This document shows, in pieces, positions 57,960 to 64,000 of a stretch of 64,000 bases of DNA. Every line of letters begins with the position of its first letter. Position 1 is the first letter of the stretch. Both the position numbers and the translations under genes were made by a program. Source of the stretch: JAKACA01 sp963769255 (lineage in GTDB: Bacteria; Actinomycetota; Acidimicrobiia; Acidimicrobiales; Bog-793); assembly GCA_963769255.1 (NCBI GenBank), contig CAVYKV010000001.1, positions 3,038,001 through 3,102,000 on the forward strand, written 5' to 3'. The notes beneath the pieces are model-generated. The model saw nothing but the letters and a program-made list of their open reading frames with translations. It did not search any database and was not told the origin of the DNA.

Positions 57960-60302
57960 TCAGGCTCGGCTCGGGGTCGCCTCACGAAGGCGGGCCAGCA
58001 GATAGCTGGGGCTCACGGGCGTGCGCTCGAGCTCCACGGCGAAGGGCTCGAGGGCGTCGTAGATGGCGTTCACAACGGCGGCCGGCGCCGCGATGGTCCC
58101 CCCCTCCCCCATGCCCTTGATACCGCCTTCGGTCACCGGCGACGGTGTCTCGATGTGGTCGATCTCGATCGTCGGCACGTCGGTCGTCAACGGGTACAGG
58201 TAGTCCATCAGGGTGGCGAAGCGGGGCTGCCCGGCCTGGTCGTAGTGACACTCCTCGAAGAGCGCAGCCCCGATCCCCTGCGCCACGGCACCGGCGATCT
58301 GGCCGTCGACGACCATCGGGTTGAGCATGACGCCGCAGTCCTCGACGACGACGCAGCGCTCGACCTCGACGAGGCCCGTTTCAACGTCCACACGCACGAT
58401 CGCCACCACGACGCCGTTCGAATAGGTCTGCGGCGGGTCGTAATGCCGGGTCGACGTCAGGGTCGGCTCGAAGCCTTCGGGACGGCTCCGCGCCCCCCAA
58501 TACGCTGTGGCGGCGAGCGCCGACACCGGGGTCGTCGTGCTGGGCGACCCCTTCACCCATGCCATCCCGTTCTCGAGCTCCACGTCGGCGGGACTGACCT
58601 CCCGTTCATCGGCGAAGATCGAGACCAGCTTCGCCCGCACGTCGAAGGCCGCCCGCCTGGCAGCGCCACCGCCGACCACGGCGCTTCGACTGGCGTACGT
58701 GCCCGATCCGTAGACGTCGCGCCCGGTGTCGCCGAAGGACACCCGGACATCCGACATGGCAACGCCGAGCGCGTCAGCGGTCACCTGGGCCAGGGTCGTC
58801 TCATGGCCTTGTCCGTGCGAGTGGAGGCCGGTCGACACGGCGACGGAGCCATCCGGCTGCATGGTGACGCTCACCGTGTCGAAGAAGGTGGCACTCAGCC
58901 CACACGCTTGAGCGATGGCCGAGCCGAACCCCGTCGGTTCCACGAAGGGTGAAAAGCCGACTCCTCGGAAGATGCCGGCTGCGCGTTCCGACCGTTGCTG
59001 CTCCCGGAACCCCCCGTAGCCCACGAGCTCCTGAGCTCGAACGATGGCCTCGCTGTAGCTCCCCCCGTCGTACTGCATGCCCGTCGCCGATCGGTACGGA
59101 CGGCTCGGAATGCAGTTCTTCAGGCGCAGGTCGACCGGGTCCATGCCCATCTCGCGGGCGATCTCGTCGATGAGCAGCTCGCGAGCCGTGTGCCCCGACG
59201 TCATCCCGACACCTCGGTAGGCCGCTGACCAGGTCTTGTTCGTGAGCACGGCATCGAGACTGTACGCGCAGCTGTCGATGTCGTAGATGCTCGGGAGGAG
59301 GGTGGCGGCGTGCAGAGGATCCAGCAGCGCCGTGGTGAACGGCAGGGAGTAGGCGCCCCCGTTGCCGATGTAGCGAGCCCGGAAGGCCTTGAAATGCCCC
59401 TCGGAGTCCACGGCGATGTCGAGATAGACGGTGAGCTCTTTGGCGTGCGAGCCGGCGACGAGATCCTCGTAACGATCAGCGGTCCACTTGACGGGTCGCC
59501 CGACCAGCCGCGTCAGGGCGACGAGGAGATACTCCTCGACGGCGACGAAACCCTTCGCCCCGAACGCACCGCCGACATCCGGTGACACGACCCGGATTCG
59601 CGTCTCGGCCAGGCCGAAGTGATGGGCGATGGCCGTGCGGGCGAGATGGGGTGCCTGGCTCGACGTCCACAACGTCAGGCTGTCGTCGGCGGCGTCCCAG
59701 GATGCGATGGCCGCCCGTGCCTCCAACGGAGCGGCGGCGTGGCGCCCCGCGTAGAACCGCTTGGAGAACATCCGGTACCGCCCGTCGAACGCCTCCGCCG
59801 TATCGCCGGAGGCGAACTCAATGTGTCCGGCGTTGTTGTTCGGGACGTCGGCATGAAGGAGCGGGGCTCCTTCCTCTAGGGCCGCCTCTGCGTCGAGCAC
59901 GTGAGCAAGCGGGTCATAGTCGATCTCGACCAGACCGGCGGCGTCCTCGGCGCCCCCTCGACTCTGCGCCAGGACAGCCACGACGGGTTCCCCCACGAAG
60001 CGCACGGTGTCGGTCGGCAACAGGTGACGGGTGACCGCGATCGACTCAGGCCGGTCCATCCTGGCGACGAGGGGGCCACAGAGGGAGACAAGGTCCTCGC
60101 CCGTGATCACCGCCGCCACTCCCGCCGCGGCCCGCGCCGCCGAGACGTCGACCCGGCGGATTCGCGCGTGCGGCTGCGTGCTGCGAACGAAGGCGACGTG
60201 CAGCGTCCCTGCCGGCTCGATGTCGTCGACGAAGCGCGCTCGGCCCCGTAGGAACCTCACGTCCTCGACGCGCCGGACGCTCCGACCGACGAAAGGGCTC
60301 AC
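57960..60302 (-). CDS. Xanthine dehydrogenase-family molybdopterin-binding subunit (orphan)
   Basis: A 780-residue large subunit of a molybdenum hydroxylase (CoxL/aldehyde oxidase type). VRFLRGRARFVDDIEP opens the N-terminal domain. VGGAFGAKGF binds the cofactor, AAYRGVGMT is the position where true CO dehydrogenase has its Cys loop (absent here), and GIKGMGEGGTIAAPAA carries the active-site glutamate. The enzyme should hydroxylate a carbon next to nitrogen or an aldehyde. The iron-sulfur and FAD subunits usually adjacent are absent from the window. The start GTG is divergent from the NicX-like gene, with which it probably works. Confidence 0.9.
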   Translation of the reverse strand: MSPFVGRSVRRVEDVRFLRGRARFVDDIEPAGTLHVAFVRSTQPHARIRRVDVSAARAAAGVAAVITGEDLVSLCGPLVARMDRPESIAVTRHLLPTDTVRFVGEPVVAVLAQSRGGAEDAAGLVEIDYDPLAHVLDAEAALEEGAPLLHADVPNNNAGHIEFASGDTAEAFDGRYRMFSKRFYAGRHAAAPLEARAAIASWDAADDSLTLWTSSQAPHLARTAIAHHFGLAETRIRVVSPDVGGAFGAKGFVAVEEYLLVALTRLVGRPVKWTADRYEDLVAGSHAKELTVYLDIAVDSEGHFKAFRARYIGNGGAYSLPFTTALLDPLHAATLLPSIYDIDSCAYSLDAVLTNKTWSAAYRGVGMTSGHTARELLIDEIAREMGMDPVDLRLKNCIPSRPYRSATGMQYDGGSYSEAIVRAQELVGYGGFREQQRSERAAGIFRGVGFSPFVEPTGFGSAIAQACGLSATFFDTVSVTMQPDGSVAVSTGLHSHGQGHETTLAQVTADALGVAMSDVRVSFGDTGRDVYGSGTYASRSAVVGGGAARRAAFDVRAKLVSIFADEREVSPADVELENGMAWVKGSPSTTTPVSALAATAYWGARSRPEGFEPTLTSTRHYDPPQTYSNGVVVAIVRVDVETGLVEVERCVVVEDCGVMLNPMVVDGQIAGAVAQGIGAALFEECHYDQAGQPRFATLMDYLYPLTTDVPTIEIDHIETPSPVTEGGIKGMGEGGTIAAPAAVVNAIYDALEPFAVELERTPVSPSYLLARLREATPSRA

Positions 60303-60360
60303 TCGCTCCAGCTCTCTTCAACCGATGCTCGAACTTCGCCGCGCTCGCCGGGAGCGGGCG

Positions 60361-60419
60361 TTGACACCTACGTGGGGCCATGTTAGACAGGGGTTTCTTC
60401 GACCGTCCAGGCGGTCGAA
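60361..60419 (+). promoter_or_regulatory. NicX-like gene promoter with CGACCG-N6-CGGTCG operator
   Basis: TTGACA (60361-60366) and TAGACA (60384-60389), 17 bases apart. The palindrome core CGACCGTCCAGGCGGTCG (60400-60417) is extended by TT and AA to 8-base arms (60398-60419) and covers the predicted start site. Its core arms and spacing equal those before SBP-4. Confidence 0.7.
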
Positions 60420-60468
60420 ATTCATCGGACGACGTTCGAGAGCGTCAGACCCTGGGGACTACGTTGTC

Positions 60469-61512
60469 ATGAGCACCAGTCGGTCCGCGGACCTGATCGG
60501 CCTGTTCGTCAGCGGTCTGGCGGCCTCCGCTGTCGTTCCGGGCGAGACGGTCGGGGTGTACAGCGAGGGCGGCGTTCGCCGCGACTACGCAGAGGCCTTC
60601 GTGATCGCCGCCGAACAGCTCGGTGCGACCGCCTTCGCGGTCGACGTGCCTCCGCCTCCAACGGGGCCGCCGGGGTCTCACGTGCGAACGAGCGGGCTGG
60701 CGACGAGACCGGCCCTCGTCGACGCCTTCAAGGGCTGCGATCTGATGGTCGACCTGGCGCTCCTCCTCTTCCTGCCGGAGAAGATCGCCATCCAGGAGGG
60801 CGGCACTCGAATCCTGACCTGCGTCGAACCCGTAGAGACGATCAAGCGACTCTTCCCTGAACCGACGTACCGGGAAGAGGCGCGAGCGGGGGAACGCCGC
60901 TTGCGTACCGCACAGCGCCTCGTCGTGCGCAGCCCCGGCGGAACCGACGTGACCTACGAACTCGGCGAGCTGTCCCCGATGTGTCAGTACGGGCAGGCGG
61001 ACGAACCCGGACGATGGGACCACTTCGCCAGCGCCTTCGTGGCGACTGCCGCCGGCGAACGCGCCGTCAACGGCCAGGTCGTGCTCGATGTCGGCGACGT
61101 GGTGCTCCCGTCGATCCAGTACGTGCGAGAACCCATCACGCTGACCATCGAAGGCGGCCACGTGGTGGGCGTGTCGGGCGGAGTCGACGCCTTCCTCGTA
61201 CGGGACCAGATGGAACGCCACGGCGAGGACGGCAGAGCCGTCTCCCACGTCGGATGGGGCCTGCACGCGGGCGCACGGTGGGACGCCCTGCGGGTCGACC
61301 CCAAGCAGGTGGGCCTCGACGCCCGCAGCTTCCGGGGGTGCGTCATGTTTTCGACGGGCCCGAACACGGAGTTCGGTGGCAGCAACACCTCGAGCTGCCA
61401 CTTCGACATGCCGATGCGGAACTGCTCGCTGTGGGTCGACGACGACCTCGTCGTCGAGGCGGGCTCCGTGGTGACCGGCTTCGAGGCGGTCCCCGAGGAC
61501 GGCGGCTCGTGA
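60469..61512 (+). CDS. 2,5-dihydroxypyridine 5,6-dioxygenase (NicX)-like
   Basis: A 347-residue protein of the NicX/aminopeptidase-like family, aligned well with NicX over its length. The iron ligands are recognisable: His in VSHVGWGLHAGARW and His/Asp in CHFDMPMRNCSL, with YGQADEPGRWDH and FSTGPNTEFGG as conserved blocks. NicX opens the ring of 2,5-dihydroxypyridine to N-formylmaleamate in nicotinate breakdown. Here the true ring may differ, since the operon continues with CoA-type genes. GTG of the DUF35 gene overlaps its stop. A GGGGA precedes the ATG. Probably repressed through the palindrome at 60398-60419. Confidence 0.88.
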   Translation: MSTSRSADLIGLFVSGLAASAVVPGETVGVYSEGGVRRDYAEAFVIAAEQLGATAFAVDVPPPPTGPPGSHVRTSGLATRPALVDAFKGCDLMVDLALLLFLPEKIAIQEGGTRILTCVEPVETIKRLFPEPTYREEARAGERRLRTAQRLVVRSPGGTDVTYELGELSPMCQYGQADEPGRWDHFASAFVATAAGERAVNGQVVLDVGDVVLPSIQYVREPITLTIEGGHVVGVSGGVDAFLVRDQMERHGEDGRAVSHVGWGLHAGARWDALRVDPKQVGLDARSFRGCVMFSTGPNTEFGGSNTSSCHFDMPMRNCSLWVDDDLVVEAGSVVTGFEAVPEDGGS

Positions 61513-61934
61513 GCGCCGCCACGGAGAGCCCGCAGCGGTTCCCGGCCTTCAACGAGACCCTCATCGCGCAGGGCGCCGACCCGGGGGACGTATGGCTCGT
61601 GGGCTGGCGCTGCAGCGCGTGCGACCACCTTTCCTTCGGTGCGCGACGAATCTGCGGCCTCTGCGGCTGCAGAAGCGGTCGTCTCACGAGACTGTCCGAG
61701 CACGGGGTCCTCGACACCTGGACGACCGTGATCGGGCAACCGAGCTACGTCATCGGGTACTGCCTCGTCGGCGACGGCGAGGACGCCCAGACGGTCCGCC
61801 TCTTCGGCCCGCTCGCCGTCAGCAGCGAGGAGCACCTGCTGCGAGGTCAGGCCATCCTGCTGGAGTTCACTTCCTCGGTCATCCGGGCCGAGAGGCGCCT
61901 GCACCATCGGATTCACGTTGAAGGCATCCTGTAG
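61509..61934 (+). CDS. DUF35 OB-fold/zinc-ribbon protein
   Basis: A 141-residue protein with an N-terminal zinc ribbon (WRCSACDHLSFG and RRICGLCGC, two CxxC pairs) and a C-terminal OB-fold, the ChsH2/DUF35 type. Such proteins bind acyl-CoA and partner with thiolases, hydratases or aldolases. The GTG start overlaps the NicX-like stop (GTGA), and the thiolase gene begins five bases after its own stop. It is therefore almost certainly a subunit of the thiolase complex that follows. The sequence CDHLSFGARRICGLCG keeps all four zinc ligands. Confidence 0.9.
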   Translation: MSAATESPQRFPAFNETLIAQGADPGDVWLVGWRCSACDHLSFGARRICGLCGCRSGRLTRLSEHGVLDTWTTVIGQPSYVIGYCLVGDGEDAQTVRLFGPLAVSSEEHLLRGQAILLEFTSSVIRAERRLHHRIHVEGIL

Positions 61935-61939
61935 GCACC

Positions 61940-63085
61940 ATGAGTGAACCGTATGTGATCGGGATCGGGATGACGAGGTTCACGAAGCATCAGCGTGGCC
62001 CCGTCGAGCTCGGCGAAGAGGCGGTGGCGGCGGCCCTTGACGACGCCGGCGTCGGGCCCTCCGAGGTCGAGGCCCTCTACGCCGGACACGTCCACGCCGG
62101 CCCCGTGGCCGCGCAGCGGGTAGGCGCCGCCACGGGACTCGCCGGCATCCCGACGCTGAACCTGGAGAACGCCTGCGCCAGCGGCACCACGGCGGTGATC
62201 GAAGCGGTGCACGCCGTGCGGGCCGGCCGCTACGACTGTGTCGTGGCGTGTGGATTCGAGCAGGTGTCGACCCTGCAGGGCATGATCACCCCGGCCGCCG
62301 GCGACTACGAGGGAGAGCTCGGCCTCGTCTTTCCCGGCTGGTACGCCATGCGGGCACGTATCTACATGGACGAATACGCTCTGACGCGCCAGCAGTTGTC
62401 CCTCGTAGCGGTGAAGAACCGCCACAACGGTTCCCTCAATCCCCTCTCGCACTTCCGGCAGGAGGTGAGCGAGGACGACGTCTCGACGTCGCGTCCGATC
62501 GCCACGCCCCTTCGCCTGCAGGACTGCTGCCCGAAGAGCGACGGCGGGGCAGCCGTCGTCATCGGCTCGGAGCGCTACCTGGCGGACGCCAAAAGGCGGC
62601 ACGGACGCGCCGTCAGGATCGCCGGAGCCAGCCTCACGTCGGGTCGTGCCGACGGCCTCTACGAGCCGCTCTTCGAGGACATCACTTTCCGCGCCGCCAG
62701 CAGCGCCTACTCGCAGGCCGGGGTGACCCCCGAGCTCATCGACTTTTGCGAGGTTCATGACTGCTTCACCATCGCCGAAGGATTGCGCGTGGAGGCCTTG
62801 GGGCTGACTGCGCCAGGGACCTACTTCAGGGAGCTGCAGTCGACCGGCCGATGGACGCTGGAGGGAGGCACGCCCGTCAACCCCAGCGGAGGCCTCCTTG
62901 CCAAGGGGCATCCGCTGGGCGCCACCGGGGTGGCGCAGCTCTGCGAGATCACGACGCAGATGCGGGGACTCGGCGGGGAACGTCAACTCGGCAAGGCGGA
63001 TATTGCCCTCGCGCACACCAGGGGAGGCTCGGTCCCCGGCACGGAAGGCGCAAGTTGCGGCGTCGTGGTGTGCATCGGTGACTGA
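61940..63085 (+). CDS. Thiolase-family protein
   Basis: A 381-residue thiolase of the SCP-x/acetyl-CoA acetyltransferase-like group. The nucleophilic Cys is in ENACASGTTAVIEA, the His in EVHDCFTIAEG and the glycine-rich GGLLAKGHPLGATGV near the end. The second Cys region (GASCGVVV) differs from classical degradative thiolases, as in members that pair with DUF35 proteins. It probably catalyses C-C bond cleavage or retro-Claisen steps on an acyl-CoA, with the DUF35 protein as partner. It overlaps the hydrolase gene by eight bases, in one long operon. Confidence 0.9.
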   Translation: MSEPYVIGIGMTRFTKHQRGPVELGEEAVAAALDDAGVGPSEVEALYAGHVHAGPVAAQRVGAATGLAGIPTLNLENACASGTTAVIEAVHAVRAGRYDCVVACGFEQVSTLQGMITPAAGDYEGELGLVFPGWYAMRARIYMDEYALTRQQLSLVAVKNRHNGSLNPLSHFRQEVSEDDVSTSRPIATPLRLQDCCPKSDGGAAVVIGSERYLADAKRRHGRAVRIAGASLTSGRADGLYEPLFEDITFRAASSAYSQAGVTPELIDFCEVHDCFTIAEGLRVEALGLTAPGTYFRELQSTGRWTLEGGTPVNPSGGLLAKGHPLGATGVAQLCEITTQMRGLGGERQLGKADIALAHTRGGSVPGTEGASCGVVVCIGD

Positions 63086-63884
63086 GCACCTTCGGGACCA
63101 GACGATCGAGCTTTCCGATCACGTCACGCTCCTACGGACCTCTGGAGACGCCGACGGGGCGCCGGTCCTGCTCATTCACGCCATCGGCCTCGACCGGCGC
63201 ATGTGGACCGCCGTGTCCGAGCTCTTGGGCCGTGGACGCCTCCTCCTGGCCTACGACCTGAGGGGTCACGGCCACGCCGCCGGCGCACCGGCGCCCTCGT
63301 CGCTCGCCGAGCTGGCCGAGGACGGCAAGGATCTCCTGCACGCCCTTGGGGTGTCGCCGGTGCACGTGATCGGCCTCTCCTTCGGGGGAGCGGTCGCCCA
63401 GGAGCTGACGCTGCGCTTTCCCGAGCTCGTCTCCCGTCTTTCGTTGTGCGCGACCCTGTCGCAGGGAAAGCCGATCAGCCGGACCCGTGCGGCCGACGCC
63501 GAGCGCGAGGGCATCGGTCCCCAGATCGAGCCCACGATCCTCCGCTGGTTCACCCCGCCCGCCTTCACCGAGTGCCCGGAAGCCGTCTCGTACGCCCGCC
63601 AGCAGCTGGCGGCCATGAGGGTGGCCGATTGGTCGGCTGCCTGGCGCGTGCTGGCGGATCTGGACACCTACGAACGACTCCCCCAGATCAAGGTCTGCAC
63701 GCAGATCGTGGTCGGCGACCATGACGTCTCGACGCCCGTTGCGGAAAGCGAGACCATCGCCGGTCGCGTGCCGGACTCCCACCTCCGGATCATCCCGGGC
63801 GGCGGCCACATGCTGGCCCTCGAGCATCCGGCGGCTTTGGCTGCCTGCCTGCAATCGGACGAATGCGATGTCGGCATTGCCTGA
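63078..63884 (+). CDS. Alpha/beta hydrolase, enol-lactonase or NicD-like
   Basis: A 268-residue alpha/beta hydrolase. The nucleophile Ser is in VIGLSFGGAVAQEL, the acid in VVGDHDVSTPV and the His in PGGGHMLALEHP. Oxyanion residues lie in LLIHAIGLDRRMW. The type resembles 3-oxoadipate enol-lactonases and N-formylmaleamate deformylase NicD, which acts directly after NicX in nicotinate breakdown; that role is attractive here but not proven. The GTG start overlaps the thiolase stop by eight bases, and its own stop overlaps the CoA-transferase start. Confidence 0.88.
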   Translation: MTEHLRDQTIELSDHVTLLRTSGDADGAPVLLIHAIGLDRRMWTAVSELLGRGRLLLAYDLRGHGHAAGAPAPSSLAELAEDGKDLLHALGVSPVHVIGLSFGGAVAQELTLRFPELVSRLSLCATLSQGKPISRTRAADAEREGIGPQIEPTILRWFTPPAFTECPEAVSYARQQLAAMRVADWSAAWRVLADLDTYERLPQIKVCTQIVVGDHDVSTPVAESETIAGRVPDSHLRIIPGGGHMLALEHPAALAACLQSDECDVGIA

Positions 63885-64000
63885 GTCGGCGCAGGAATCG
63901 GACACGGAGAGCTCGGGACCGCTCTGCCATCTCCGAATCCTCGATTTCACCCAGTTCCTGGCAGGGCCGTATTGCAGCCAGCTCCTCGCCGACCTCGGGG
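63868..64000 (+). CDS. Class III CoA-transferase (CaiB/BaiF), 3' end outside window
   Basis: The start of a family III CoA-transferase. After about 20 residues the text CHLRILDFTQFLAGPYCSQL matches the canonical opening of these enzymes (helix with LDxTxFxAGPxxxxLLADLG). ATG 63868 overlaps the hydrolase stop by 17 bases. Only 44 codons are visible. It should activate a carboxylic acid as a CoA thioester for the thiolase, closing the pathway logic. Confidence 0.85.
   Translation, partial: MSALPESAQESDTESSGPLCHLRILDFTQFLAGPYCSQLLADLG

Overview
The window is GC-rich, densely coded DNA of an actinobacterial type. Signs of this are many GTG starts, promoters of the form TTGAC(A/G)-N16/17-TANNNT, a B-type DyP peroxidase, ECF42 sigma, LAL/LuxR, PadR, MocR, GntR and IclR regulators, and several genes with a -10 box only 5-7 bases before the start codon (leaderless mRNA). 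An uncultured soil or aquatic actinobacterium (Acidimicrobiia- or Thermoleophilia-like) is an inference; no rRNA or tRNA is present to settle it. No CRISPR array, prophage, transposase or rRNA operon was seen.

Layout. 1-4 kb: UBP zinc finger, a two-gene unit of unknown function, glyoxalase-fold protein, 1-Cys peroxiredoxin and an FAD/NAD oxidoreductase. 4.0-5.8 kb: a tightly coupled DUF899/SRPBCC/ArsR operon with a double palindrome at its promoter. 5.8-12 kb: PuuE-like deacetylase, SnoaL-like proteins, class II aldolase, a frameshifted SDR, MmgE/PrpD and a frameshifted zinc alcohol dehydrogenase. 12-18 kb: GntR regulator, ABC substrate-binding lipoprotein (SBP), dihydropyrimidinase/hydantoinase and a trimethylamine-dehydrogenase-family flavoprotein, apparently one operon. 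18-23 kb: a decayed VapBC module, PadR, PhyH dioxygenase, OsmC, MocR and AhpD-like protein. 22.6-27 kb: a four-gene minus-strand operon (XRE-cupin regulator, enolase-superfamily enzyme, SBP, alpha/beta hydrolase) divergent from an MFS exporter. 28.5-43 kb: two covarying hairpins, a UvrD-like helicase, a broken LAL regulator, secreted collagen-like and propeller-like proteins, iron-permease-like protein, PIG-L deacetylase, an ECF42 sigma/DGPF pair, PAP2 phosphatase, and a DyP peroxidase ending in an encapsulin cargo-loading peptide although no shell gene is present. 43-49 kb: HyuA/HyuB, creatininase-family amidohydrolase and IclR. 49-55 kb: SBP, GMC oxidoreductase and a dimethylformamidase-like large subunit. 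55-64 kb: SDR, YdeI-like protein, a fourth SBP, an orphan molybdenum hydroxylase large subunit, a NicX-type dihydroxypyridine dioxygenase, DUF35 protein, thiolase, alpha/beta hydrolase and the start of a class III CoA-transferase.

The unifying theme is catabolism of organic nitrogen compounds. Four mutually similar orphan SBPs (no permease or ATPase genes in the window) each lie in or beside a small catabolic cluster of amidase, cyclic-amide, amine or N-heterocycle enzymes. The strongest candidate for an undescribed system is the 56-64 kb cluster. Its SBP promoter and the promoter between the molybdenum hydroxylase and the NicX-like gene carry the same CGACCG-N6-CGGTCG palindrome close to the predicted transcription start, so one repressor probably controls uptake and ring cleavage of an N-heterocycle. 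Several genes carry frameshifts (SDR, alcohol dehydrogenase, LAL regulator, VapC). These may be real decay or sequencing errors and should be checked in the reads.
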